Positions 11,801 to 22,549 of a stretch of DNA of 64,000 nucleotides are shown piece by piece. Below the pieces are notes generated by a model. It did not search any database. It was given only the letters and a program-made list of their open reading frames with translations, and was not told where the DNA came from. Location of the stretch: NCBI GenBank assembly GCA_019915135.1, contig JAHLMK010000001.1, positions 5,084,001 to 5,148,000 on the forward strand. Direction: 5' to 3'. The number at the start of each line of letters is the position of its first letter. The first letter of the stretch is position 1. The stretch comes from Strobilurus pachycystidiatus (lineage: Eukaryota > Basidiomycota > Agaricomycetes > Agaricales > Physalacriaceae). Both the position numbers and the translations under genes were made by a program.

Positions 11801-12517
11801 TGCTTGTAGACTTGCCACTGTGCTTCTTGCCACGATTCTTGTAGCCCTCACCACGGCCCGTATGATCAAGGTCAGCGGCAACCTGATACTCCAGAATGAA
11901 TCAGCCACAAAGAGGGTAGCAGCAGCAGGAATGGTACTCACTGTCTGGGCAGGATGGAACCGAGCGCTCCGATCTCTAGCCTGGCTCTTGAGGCCTTCCA
12001 CAAAGTCGGATCCACCGCCGGCTGCCGCCACCTCCTCATTCCGTTGAAGAGCAGTAGCGGTTGCCTTGAAGGGTGCTGCTCCGAAGTCCTTCGACGATGA
12101 TGGCTGAGGAGAAGGATTGGCTGAAGCGGAAGCGGCAGTACGAGACCCAAAAAGAGAGTTGTATGTTGACGAGCTGGTGGATGCCAAAGGTATGGATGGT
12201 GGGGCTTGCATGGGGGTCGAGTTCGTCGCAGCAGCAGGCGGTGGTGCCTATGGAGAATATTAGATGAAATCAAAGATCAGAGACTATAGACAGACCGAAG
12301 GCGAGGAGATCTCATCGTGTATACCAAGCGGACAGCCACAGACACCACAGGGAGTTCCCGGATTACGAGAAGACTTGGGAGTAGTGACTTCGTCGGCCCA
12401 GAAACCTCGACACCCACAAGGGTGATTACCCTTGAAGTTGCGACATCCGCCGCCGCCTCCAAGAAGCCTGACTCGGAGATGAAGATGCGAGAGTGGACCG
12501 GCTCCAATGTTGCGCAT
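8824..12517 (-). CDS. Unknown 13-exon gene with N-terminal Cys/His cluster
   Basis: Thirteen minus-strand exons keep one reading frame through twelve GT-AG introns of 46-62 bp: 12296-12517, 11942-12247, 11689-11882, 11357-11632, 11079-11307, 10828-11031, 10686-10775, 10507-10638, 10396-10458, 10278-10349, 9748-10227, 9180-9698, 8824-9117. The protein is about 1026 residues. Near the N-terminus lies a zinc-binding-type cluster (CRNF...CGCRGFW...CGVCGCPLGIH). Then come a Ser/Ala/Pro-rich linker, a compact region in exons 4-5, long acidic and basic low-complexity stretches, a Pro/Ser tract, and a well-folded-looking C-terminal domain of about 270 residues (IQWRDKASPQYTH onward). I recognise no family. 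It converges with the integrase gene. The upstream edge is hit by a solo LTR, so its 5' end may be damaged. Confidence 0.65.
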
Positions 12518-12533
12518 AGTGCTTGTGACAGGG

Positions 12534-13383
12534 TGTTACGACCTGACCCCGCCGTGACAAGGACCCGCTCATGAGAGACTACCCCTGTAGTCAACCCATA
12601 GCTTTCCTGCGAGCGTACCACGTACATCCTCGTATTGTGCTCGACTGGTCGTACTGTACCAGTCATAGGGGCCCTCGATGGTCGCACATCCATCTCGCCA
12701 GAGACTGTGATACCGTAGGAACCTAATCCCAAGGTACGAGGCTCGCCGCCGGACCTAGTCCCAGGTGTGGCGTCGGGGAGCCTTCTCTCGCCGGAGTCAA
12801 CGACGTTGGCGGAGGTATCGAAGGGAGACATGTGGGTGAGTCCTACCACGGAGAGCTCAGAGTGCCCAACGGGGTTGTATGGGGAAAACTGGTTAAGGAC
12901 GAAGTCTGAGTAACTAGTACAACGCTGTCTCTGTATTTATACCAATCCCATGCTTGCTCATCGTTCCTCTTCTCGAAGCTTCTACCACATACTCCCGATG
13001 CGTCGGGAGTGGTCCGACGCTGCGGATGACGGAGATCCCGACATCCCGATGACCGCCCGACAGATCGATGGCCGCCCATTGGTCGGGAAGGCGGACTTGG
13101 TCGGGTACCGACTCCCGCCTGACTCACACGGCCTAAGTATATTCCCGGGGTGTCTTACACCATGCGTGCTCGCTCCAAAGTGTATCCGGGAGGGCGGGAA
13201 GCCCGACAAGGGCGGGACTTTCAGGATCCCGGTTTTGTCGCCATAAGGGATCGAACTCTCAACCCCTCGATATATCTCTCGGCACCTTCCGGTGTGGCGC
13301 TGGTTCGTGTAGCCGTAGCATCAGGACGCCAAAGTGTGACCAAAGTGGAGGGCCTTGAGTTGCGGTGAGGCCACATCATGACA
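12534..13383 (-). mobile_element. Solo LTR, family 1, copy 2, with 5-bp target duplication
   Basis: An 850-bp copy of the 1772-2620 repeat, TGTTACG...CATGACA, flanked on both sides by the identical pentamer CAGGG (12529-12533 and 13384-13388). This is the hallmark of an LTR retrotransposon insertion later reduced to one LTR by recombination. The minus strand carries a TATAAATACAG box at about 12933-12942. It sits 16 bp upstream of the ATG used for the 13-exon gene. Confidence 0.95.
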
Positions 13384-14020
13384 CAGGGAGGGCCATGAGA
13401 GTTCCGGGAAAGTGAAAGAAGAGGGATGAACGGATGAACGAGCCGGCGGACGGGATCAAAGAGCGCTCTTGGAGGGCATCTACGACATCGGATAACGTGG
13501 AAGACTCTGTGACTGCTACTCGCCAAGATCAGTTCAGGGAATGAGACTGAACACATGAGTGTACTTACAAACGGGAATGGACGACTGAGCAGCTCCCAGT
13601 ACAAAAACCGTCATTGGTCTCGAAGCAATAATGCGTCGAAGACGGCGCTGGCTCGCATGGGATATATGACTTTGACAATACCTACGACGCCTGCAAGGTA
13701 TAAGGCGGTTGAGAAGCAACTGTGAAGGAAAGAACCGAGAGACTAGAGTGACATCAATATGGAAAAGTGCTCAAATCATATTTGGACTTACTAAGAGTAA
13801 AGACGAAGGTCAAAAGGTGTCCAGTCAGGACGGTGTATGCCATGGACACATCGGAGATGTGGTACGACGAGTAAGCCAATGTCCCAACACGGCAGAGAGC
13901 AAGGACACAGATGACGGGAATGAAAAGAGCGAGTGACATGGAAAGCAACCAGAGAGGAATGTGGCACCAGATTCCATCAGAGTGGGATGCTACTAGGACT
14001 GGCGGCTGTCGTTGACGCAT
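13384..14020 (-). pseudogene. Decayed membrane-protein gene upstream of the solo LTR
   Basis: The minus strand at 13800-14020 encodes two hydrophobic segments (LWLLSMSLALFIPVICVLAL; AYTVLTGHLLTFVF), followed by an intron-like break. A further segment at about 13610-13735 (ALYLAGVVGIVKVIYPM) ends at an in-frame TGA before FLYWELLSRPFPF. After another intron (about 13505-13560) a frame runs to the LTR edge. Phases do not match across the first intron and a stop interrupts the second exon, so it appears dead. If the LTR is removed with one copy of CAGGG, the last frame is continuous with the 13-exon gene's first exon. Confidence 0.4.
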
Positions 14021-14097
14021 CTGGAGGCACTGAGTCTTGGAGCAGGAGACAACCTACAGAGTTATATACTTACCGCTACAACAACGGATAACATCCT

Positions 14098-14424
14098 GAA
14101 ACACGAGAATGGTGGAGCCCAGAAGAAACCTTTCAGTCTGGAAATCATCTGTGGGTTGCTATTGGAGCTGCTACAGTCATATTTTGCTATGTGTATTTCA
14201 AACTGGTCCCCCACAAACAGAGTCTTGGAGCCTATCATGACGTTTGGACAAATTGGGTGGCGTATATACCGTCACCAGAGACTATAGATGTCAGTGAAGT
14301 GATGCAATCTACTCAAGAGGTGCCCCACCTCGTCGCAAAACGTTTAGCAGGGGCCACAATGCTCCAATCAGGCGACCGGACAAGAGGGAAGGGAAAGACA
14401 CGCGTCACAACGTGTCTGCTATGA
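14098..14424 (+). CDS. Small single-pass membrane protein, 5' end unresolved
   Basis: The frame from 14098 to a TGA at 14422-14424 encodes about 108 residues. It opens with a Trp-rich segment (EWWSPEETF), then one transmembrane helix (LWVAIGAATVIFCYVYF), an aromatic juxtamembrane segment (YHDVWTNWVAYIPSPE) and a basic tail. It has no in-frame ATG at its start, so an upstream exon is implied but I could not place it. The layout resembles small mitochondrial inner-membrane subunits, but I cannot name one. Confidence 0.45.
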   Translation, partial: ETREWWSPEETFQSGNHLWVAIGAATVIFCYVYFKLVPHKQSLGAYHDVWTNWVAYIPSPETIDVSEVMQSTQEVPHLVAKRLAGATMLQSGDRTRGKGKTRVTTCLL

Positions 14425-15027
14425 TCAGACAGTGCCTGAACCATCTGTCTACAAGCTCGCAGTGTATTCGTGCTTGTGCCTAGCGAGCGACGCGACAAAA
14501 TCCGGTCTAATCACTTGAAGGGACTCGGAGTAACACGGTCGGATTCTAGGCGGGTAAGAGAGCACTACAGTCCACAGAAATCCTGGGCTGGATTAAGACG
14601 ATGATGATGAAGACCCACTTGCCTCTAGTCTCCAAGATAGTATCCGCACGGCGCCCAAGAACAGAGGACACACAAAGAAAGCTGTAGTTGGGCGCCGGAG
14701 GCTGAGAATTTTAAAACTCCGATGCCCGAACCGGACGCGCTGTGATGTGACGGCCCTTCGGAGGGAGACAGAGTGCATTTGTGGGTCTCATACGAGGGTA
14801 TTGCTCGATTTCAATGTGACTTGACCGTGAAGAGTGAGTTTGACCCGACGGGAAATCACCTGTGTGAGTTTGGAAGGGTGATACTGTAGTTGCGTGAGTT
14901 TGGACAATATATCCTGGCTCGCGTGTGCATTTGATGTTGTGGCAGTTACTGGGGAGGCCCATCTGTCTCTAACCGTGGTGATGTTTGTATATGTTTGTTC
15001 CCACTAAATTGCCATCGAAAAGTGTCC
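14425..15027. other. No gene seen
   Basis: Only short frames without codon-usage or domain support. Minor repeats of gtgagtttg-type sequence occur at 14830-14900. Nothing else stands out. Confidence 0.5.
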
Positions 15028-15028
15028 G

Positions 15029-15281
15029 CCTTATTATTTACCGCTACATCGACCTGAGCTCTTTGGAAATTTGAAAAATTCTACTTTCTCGTCATAATAG
15101 CAAAGTTGTTACCAAAAGAAACCCCACATTGGTCAGCATCTTTGAGATACAAGAAGGTTTCAGCACTTCCACACCGAGTTAGAAGGGTCAAGTGGTAACA
15201 AAAGTTTCATTTACACTTCAAAAGCATGTGGGCAAATTTTCAGAACCATTGAGGGTGTGTAACGGTAAATAATGCACAATC
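15029..15281. mobile_element. Short MITE-like element with about 20-bp inverted ends
   Basis: The left end reads TTATTATTTACCGCTACA and the right end TGTAACGGTAAATAATGC, which are near-perfect reverse complements about 250 bp apart. There is no reading frame between them. Exact borders and TSD are unclear. Confidence 0.5.
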
Positions 15282-15338
15282 CGTAAACGCGATAGATAGG
15301 CGCAATCAGTACGCGATCGTTATGTGACTTGCGTGACC

Positions 15339-16045
15339 TAGGGTTTCAAAGTCCAGTCCATGTAGACCGGTAAGACCGGTGGACTGGACCGGACTGGACC
15401 GGTCACATGACCAGTCCAACATGGACCGGTCCTACCAGTCCTACCAGTCCCGGTCCTAGGTCCAGAGCTCAACCTAAATTTATTAGGACTGGTAAAGACT
15501 GGTCTAGGACCGGTTTGGACCGGTCTATTCAGGATTCAGTTAAAATCGGTCAAATGTCCTTCTAAAGGGTCATTATATATGATTTTATGGTAAACTTACC
15601 TTGACTTGACCGGTCAATGGTAAACTTACCCTCACTGAGGCGTTCCTATGGTAAACTTTCCATGACTTCTATACTCATATGGTACATTTAGCTGCACATA
15701 CTTTCTTACATTTGAAAATGTCATCTTGTTGTGGCTAAAACATATCATACAAGCTTCACTAGTCATTCATTTCACTGTCATTGACTATATAATCTATCTG
15801 GTAAACTTATATGATGGTAAACTTACTCAAAAATGTGCAGAAATATAAATTTAGGCTCGTGATCCTTTGGACCGGTCCTGGACCGGTTTAAGACCGCAGA
15901 CCGGACTGATTAGGACCGGTTTTTGCGGTCCTAACCAGTCCAGTCCTAGGTCCAGCCAGATTTGGGAATTTTCTGGACCGGTCCAGTTCCCAGTCCATGA
16001 CCTCAGAGGTCAAAAGACCGGACCGGACCGGACTTTTAAACCCTA
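15339..16045. mobile_element. Non-autonomous hAT-type element (707 bp)
   Basis: The element starts TAGGGTTTCAAAGTCC and ends GGACTTTTAAACCCTA, inverted ends with one mismatch plus a one-base offset. Identical 8-bp duplications GCGTGACC flank it at 15331-15338 and 16046-16053. An 8-bp TSD with ends of the TAGGG type is characteristic of hAT. Both subterminal zones are packed with short ACCGGTCC / GGACTGG motifs in both orientations (15350-15545 and 15865-16035). The middle holds several copies of TATGGTAAACTTACC. No transposase frame is present. Confidence 0.93.
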
Positions 16046-16053
16046 GCGTGACC

Positions 16054-16491
16054 CACCGTGTCTCTGAGCTGTTCTGGCGGGTTTACGGACTCTCATGGAC
16101 AATAAACTAGTGTGAAACTCTCACAAATGCTCCGTATGGTGGTTGACCTCATTTTATCTGGGTTTAAAGCATAACTGATACTGGAAATACGTGTTGTATA
16201 CTATGAGCATGCAATCATGTGGCTATGCACTTAGTCATCCGCCACGGCATTGGAGAGAGATGGGCCTCCCCACAGTTACCCTGTGTGAGATTGAGCAACC
16301 CGTTTGCCATGTTGTGTGTATCTGCAAATCAGACTCTGACGTGCGTGATTTTGTTCATACATGCGTGTGAAACTACTGAAATGGTACGTGTGTGTATAAA
16401 TCTTTTGTTACAGTATATGTGCCATACCAGTCATCATAATAATATTCTGCCCATTCAGAACGTTACGGTCCTGCGTCTTAGTTGACCAGTC
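16054..16491. other. Intergenic, upstream of 7-helix gene A
   Basis: No gene. The last 60 bp before the ATG resemble the same interval upstream of copy B (19540-19608), so part of the promoter was duplicated with the gene. Confidence 0.5.
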
Positions 16492-17922
16492 ATGGCCATA
16501 CCAGTAGCGACATCGGAACTGGTTGGTACATTTCTGGACGTGCTTGGCTACGGTGAGTACCTCTTTCTTTGGTTCAGGGAAGCCTTTCTCACCATCCTAT
16601 GGCAAAGGTGTATATCTCGTCGTCTTTCCTCGATGTGTCCACGTTCTGCGGAGCAGAAGTGGGGCCGTCTCGAACACAACTCTCGTGTATTTCTTCGTCA
16701 CCATGTTCATAACGTTTCTCCTCATCACGCTGGTCAGCAGAAACGCATAGCACTATTTCCTCCTACTCACGCGCTCGATCTACCAAGCACATTACCGTCG
16801 ACGTGACAAGGGCATTCAAAGCCTTTACCGGCAACCTGGACACTGCTGGTGCAGCTGAGCTGTACTATAGAACCGTCGACACATCGCTCACTATGACCAA
16901 GAATTCGGCCTATGTCTCTGTGACGCTTGTGGCAGACCTACTGCTTGTTGGTAACTTTTTGTCAAGTAATCCCACGCAAAGGATCTCACCGAAGTGCATC
17001 AGATCTACCGCACGTTCATCGTTTACTCCCGCAGGTGGTTGGTGTTAATTGTGCCCATGCTTTTGTTTGGTATCGACCTTGGTGAGAGAACACTGAGCCT
17101 ACTCGTCGCGAACCTTTTTTACCGTCTTCGTTTGTAGCAATGTCCATCTGGTTTACATGGTCGATAAGCGAGGCCCGCCCCGGACGCAGTGTTCTTGGTT
17201 CGGCAACTCTTCGCCGCTCCAAGTACTTCTTTGTCGCCACCCTAGCTTTGAACTGGTATTGCACAGGTACGCCGTCACTCTTTCACTCTCTCGGATCTGC
17301 CAACTTAGCCACCGTTCAATCAGGTGTCATTGCATACAGGATATGGTCTATGAACCGCATACTGAGCGACGTCTCCACGCATCGTCTCAGCGGAAGCTAC
17401 TATAAGGCGTTCTCTATCATCTTGGAAAGTGGTATGTAGGATCACATCTACAGAGAGAATATGATGGTTTGAGGTTGCTTACAGCTTTCATCTATTCCGC
17501 GGCCTTGGTATGCTTGATCTCGACGTCCGTGGCCGACAGTGCAACAGTCTTCTTCTTCCTCAACTCTGTACGTGTCAAACCGTGACTCATTGAGACGACA
17601 TTCGCTAACGAGGACCTTCGGTCAGATGCCTCCCCTCATTGTGCGTCCTGTTTCTCTTTGCAATCCATCAGCGCTGAAACACAAACTCGCACAGGGATCG
17701 GTCTTTTCGTATGTCATTCTACGCAGTGCCATGGACACAAGGCGCTTCGATCCCGGGGAAGTTATCACACAGTCTGTGGACGCACCCGGGTATGGCGCAA
17801 ACTACAGGCTCAGTACTAGAAGAGGACGGGACGAGCAAACGTCTGGTGTGCATATCCATCTTGAACGAGTTGTCCATGAGGATTCGTCGGGAAATTCGGT
17901 TAAAAACCTCTCTGTCGTTTAG
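16492..17922 (+). CDS. Seven-helix integral membrane protein, copy A
   Basis: Exons 16492-16552, 16608-16732, 16788-16946, 17003-17081, 17138-17266, 17324-17431, 17485-17567, 17626-17640 and 17695-17922 give 328 residues in one frame. The opening MAIPVATSELVG with YGVYLVVF, then repeated hydrophobic helices and the late PPLIGSVFSYVILR motif, match a membrane family that is heavily expanded in Agaricomycetes. Its function is not established. The gene is a tandem duplicate of 19609-21043. It is open only if 16733-16787 is removed as an intron: that segment contains an in-frame TAG and corresponds to 19 coding codons in copy B. The donor after helix 3 (gttggt) is also weak. It may be a pseudogene. 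Confidence 0.65.
16733..16787 (+). other. Stop-containing segment flanked by GT...AG, coding in copy B
   Basis: Copy B reads through here (VSEAAWLYFLLVLTRSNYK). Copy A has an in-frame TAG, a one-base insertion on each side and a small deletion, yet starts with GT and ends with AG in phase 0. Splicing it out restores the frame exactly, at the cost of most of one helix. Confidence 0.6.
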
Positions 17923-19608
17923 TTCGGTTATTTGTACCAGGTCATTCGCTCACGACTTTCATTTGGTCTTGAAGGTGTACTCTGGTCATGAGCATAATCA
18001 CTGTTGTGAGTAATGAAGGGGAGTAGGAAAAGCTCACTCGAACGCCTTGGTGCATCCCAGGTTCTTTGTGCCTGTCCCACATAAAACACACTTGCAATCA
18101 CGATGATAGGAAAAGCAAAAGATAATTCCTTCCTAGCGCTACAGACTATAGAGTAGACTCTCATACATCGGACAAGAGATAGTAGGCGATGAGACCATGA
18201 AGAGGGAGGACTATATTCAGACATGAATGGCTGCCGTCTACACCGTGTCGTGGTGGTATCGCGGCTTCGATCGCGATAACACAGTAGTCAAGATGGCTAG
18301 TCACTATGCTCGAGGTGATTATGTCGGAGATGAGCGTCGGCCGCTGGTCTAAGTCCTTGAGATGGCAATTAGCAAGCTTCTCGAGTCAATCGTTGGGTCG
18401 CTTTCGTCGTCGTCGTCGTCCTCGGAGTCGCGGTGATCGATCAATTCTTTCGAGTCGTCGGTTGGTAGAGGTCAGGTGGGCGCTGGCGGAGAGGATATCG
18501 TCGTGTCGCCGTCGTGGTCACTAGCAGTTACAATCAGTGGTTGGATTCTTGCGGAGTCAGCTGTTGCAAGCGTTGAGATGCCTGGCCAGGGTGTTGACGC
18601 ATTCGAGGTCGTGAGGTGCTCCTGAAGTGCATGCAGCGAGGAAGCGGTCGGCAACGTCGAGAAGAGGGCGGCGGCCTCGAAAAGACGGATGAGCAGTCAA
18701 GTTGAAGGAGAGGGAGGGCTCGGCAAGATCGTCGACGGGGAAGAAAAGAAAAGACAGGGAACTAATCGGAATATGCCGTCTCGGCCGGCAATGTGCACGG
18801 GCCAACAATCGGATTCGAATTTCGGACTTCAACGTTTTGAACACTCCCCCGCCAGTCCCGTCTCAGTTTCACCTTGATGCACTGTCTGAATGTTGTCAAT
18901 CAAGACTATATTTTGTTGCTCCAGCTCTATCATTTTCACCATCTCCAGCGACACTACGGGGCAGATACAGGACCAGTTCTGGGCTGTGGCGTAGGGTGTA
19001 CACATGCTACTGAAGGTACCTCGCAGGTGCGGTACAGACAGTACGGAATGATCTGGATCTGCGGCTCAGGGTATAGACCAAAAGGCTAATGTATACCGGC
19101 GTATACCTACCACCGGCACTGCTCTGTGAACCGATTGAACCCACTGGAATTTGGAGCACTCTGTAACTACCGGAACACATGTGGCGTGTGCTTCTAAATT
19201 GCTCTCGTCGTCAAGATGCTGCGCTGCTGGGCGCATAGGCCATACGCGTTCATTTATTGAGTTCTCGGTCAGGTACTGAATGAGCCTCGATAACATTGTT
19301 TCTGTCTTCTGTCAGTCATGCGAACCTGCCGCGTTTACCTTTCCACGCTGATACTCATTCAAAAGCGGGAACGACTGCCCTCCTACACTGCAGTCAATTA
19401 CTGACAAATTCAATTAGTGGCTAGCTGGTGGCTTGATCCCCGCTCGTGAAGGAATAGAAATCGACTCCATCCTCCAAGTTATAGTAGGTCGTCCAGAGTC
19501 CAGACCAGACGGTTAAATGCAGCTTGAATGGTTTCGGCCATCATAATAACCTTACATAGCCAGTCCTCAACGTTGAACGTTGTCGCTCTGACTCCTGGTT
19601 GACTATCA
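17923..19608. other. Spacer between tandem membrane genes
   Basis: No convincing gene. On the minus strand at about 18380-18844 there are Ser/Thr-rich and then Asp-rich stretches interrupted by a stop, which look like a gene remnant with an acidic tail. The rest has only scattered short frames. Confidence 0.4.
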
Positions 19609-21043
19609 ATGGCCATACCAGAAGCGACGTCTCAACTGGTTGGTACATTTCTGGACATGCTTGGCTACGGCGAGTCTCCCTTTCTTTATTTCAAGCAAGC
19701 TTTCCTTACCATTCTATGTCAAAGGTGTATATCTTGTCGTCTTTCCTCGATGTGTCCACATTCTTCAGCGCAAACGTGGGGCCGTCTCGAATATAGCTCT
19801 CGTGTATTTTTCCGTCACCATGCTCATAATGTTTCTCCTCATCACGCTGGTCAGCGAAGCTGCATGGCTCTATTTTCTCCTAGTACTGACGCGCTCGAAC
19901 TACAAGCACATTATCGTCGACGTGACAAGGGCATTGCAAGCCTTTACCAGCAACCTGGACACTGCTAGTGCAGCTGAGCTGTACTATGCAACGGCTAACA
20001 CATCTCTCACTATGACCAAGACTGCGTCCAATGTCTCTCTGACGCTTGTGGCAGACATATTGCTTGTAAGTGACTCTTTGTCGAATATTCCTATCCACCT
20101 TAGGATCTCATCGAAACTTTAGATCTACCGCACGTTCATTGTTTACTCCCGCAGGTGGCTGGTGATGATTATACCTACGCTTTTGTTTGGTGTCGAACTC
20201 GGTGAGCAAGACTTGTCATTGCGCATATATTATCTTGTCCACCATCCTCGTTTGCAGCGCTGTCTATCTGGTTTACATGGGCAGTAAGCGAGGGCCACCC
20301 CAGAAGCAGTGTTCTTTTTCGGCCATCTCTTAACCGCTCAAAGTACTTCTTCACCGCCACTCTAGTTTTCAACTGGTATTGCACATGTACGCTGTCGCTC
20401 GCTCACTTTTTCAAATCTGCCGACTCACACTGTCATAGTTGCCATTGCATACAAGATATGGTCTATGAACCGCGCACTGAGCACCCCGTCCACGTATCGT
20501 CTCAGCGGCAGCTACTATAGAGCGTTCTCTATCGTACTGGAAAGCGGTATGCACCAATCCGCCTACCAAACAAATCATGGCTTACAATTGCTTACTCGTG
20601 TATAGCTTTCATTTATTCCGCAGCGTTGGTATGCTTGATCTCGACATCTGTGGCCGACAGTTACACAATTTTCTTCTTCCTCAACTCCGTACGTATCATA
20701 CAGCGACTTGTTGAGACGGCATTCGCTAACGAGGACTTTCGATCAGATGCCTCCCCTTATTGTGCGTTCTGTGTCTTTGTCCATTTCCTCAACGTTGATA
20801 CCTACATTCGCACAGGGATCGGTCTTCTCGTATGTCATTCTACGCAGTGCTACGGACACAAGGCGCTTCGATTTCGGGGAAGTCATTACGCCGTCTGAGG
20901 ACGCATCCGGCAATGGCAGCAACCGCAGGTGCGGTACCGGAAGAGCACTGGAAGAGCAAACGTCTGGAGTGCATATCCATCTTGAACGGGTTGTCCATCA
21001 GGAGTCGTCAGGAAATTCGGTCAAAAACCTCTCTGTGGTTTGA
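19609..21043 (+). CDS. Seven-helix integral membrane protein, copy B
   Basis: Eight exons, 19609-19669, 19725-20065, 20123-20201, 20258-20386, 20439-20546, 20606-20688, 20747-20761 and 20816-21043, join in phase to 347 residues. It opens MAIPEATSQLVG and has about seven hydrophobic helices, with the PPLIGSVFSYVILR stretch before a hydrophilic C-terminal tail of about 60 residues. The first intron begins GCGAGT, a GC-AG intron, where copy A has GTGAGT. The 15-nt exon 7 encodes MPPLI; the following 54 bp (gtgcgt...cacag) also stay open in frame, so retention is possible. A plasma-membrane receptor-like or sensor role is only a guess; no function is known for the family. Confidence 0.8.
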
Positions 21044-21439
21044 TTCGGTGCTTTGTACCATATCATTCGCTCACGACTTTCATTTTGGTCTTGAGGATGT
21101 ATTCTGGGCAAAGTCACTAATCACTGTTGTCATGAAGGGGAACAAGATAAATTGGACCACCTTGTAGCAATTAAGGTTGTACCTGTCTCACACTGTATAC
21201 GACGTCGCGCAGTCGATGAATGATTCGGTGACGAAGTCGGTGATACGCAAATGAGTCCACGCTACACGCAGATGCGCCTGATCCCAAGGTAGTACAAGGA
21301 TATACCGTCAACAAAGAAGTAAAGATAGACACGGAAAGAGAATGTAATAATGATAACGATGCTAAAGCAGAACCTGCTGATGTCCGACGTAGAGAATGGA
21401 AGGCGTGATGGAGCGAATGTATACAGCTAACGCCAGTGC

Positions 21440-22549
21440 TCATGGTACGGAGGATAATGACGGGGAAGACGCTGTCATTGAAGAGTGGGTCGAAGTCCAA
21501 GATAGAGTGCGTGTCGCACGATCCCTGCCACGAGATGGTGGGTGGTCCTCGCCACCTATTCCCTCTGCATGTGTTTCAGGATCTGAGTCGGCGTCAAAGT
21601 CCGAGTCTGTTTCAACGGGCATGTCCTCATCCTCATCCTCCACGTCCTCGTCCTCGGCCCCGCTATCGCTATCGCTAACGCAGCCGTCGTCATCGTCATC
21701 GTGCTCCCCTGGCTCGAGCCATTTCGCATACCACCGCCCCAGGAAAACCTTTATATCGTTCGGAAGACCGAGGTACTCCACGTTGCGCGCTATTCCTTCC
21801 CAGTGTATGGTGCCATGCCTGAGGGCATCGCGGATGAGACGAGTGTGGCCGAAGTACATCCAATGGATGAGGAGGTGGAGGGAGGAGGGGTCGGGTACAG
21901 GGAGGTACAGGACAGGGCGTTTGATCGTGGAGGAGGGCATCAGGCGGGGTAGGCGATCATGAGGGATGGTGTAGTTGCCCGAGGGGGTGTGTAGGGTGGT
22001 GTGTGCGGATGTAGATGTGTTTATGAGGTCGATGGGCGATGCGTCGCTGAACAATAGTCGAAGAAAGCTGGAGTGGGCCAAGAGATAGTCCGTGTGCAAC
22101 TGTTTCAGGGATATAACCTCCGCGGGCGAACAATAACACGCCACGTACATTCATTGTGATTCGTGGTACGGCGCCGATACAAGGTTCAGTTGCACGTCGA
22201 CCAGTCGTTTCGTATGAAGGCATGGGTGCATCAAGTGATGATGGATCGAGGGATGGTCTGTGTTGCGGAACGGGAACAACTATGAAGAAGATTAGGGTTT
22301 TCAACTCTCAGTGTGCGATCAAACACTAAAAACCGTACTTATTGTGCAATCGGCGGTTTCTGGATGGTCCCAAAATCCAGGGGCCAGCGCATGCAATTGC
22401 TGGATGATATACTCCTCTGGTACACCGACAAGGGAAGGCGGAGGGAATTGACGTGGTTCGAACATGGCCATGGGAGGAAGAGCAGCAAGACCGGGATTCG
22501 TGGTGGGCGTATCACTATACTCGTCTGACCCGCGGCATGGCTCGCCCAT
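21440..22549 (-). CDS. Clp1-like (clampless) protein
   Basis: Exons 22339-22549, 22149-22279 and 21440-22099 join in phase to 333 residues. After a Pro-rich N-terminus comes a BTB-like core: LHTDYLLAHSSFL, then LPRLMPSSTIKRPVLYLPVP, then HWMYFGHT and WEGIARNVEYLGL with FLGRWYAKWLE. This order matches the basidiomycete Clp1 family, known in Coprinopsis and Ustilago as a target of the mating-type homeodomain pathway needed for clamp or dikaryon development. The tail from about residue 240 is a run of Asp and Glu, then Ser/Thr-rich, and is likely disordered. Introns are 59 and 49 bp. The frame is intact. The family assignment is from memory of its motif pattern. Confidence 0.65.
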
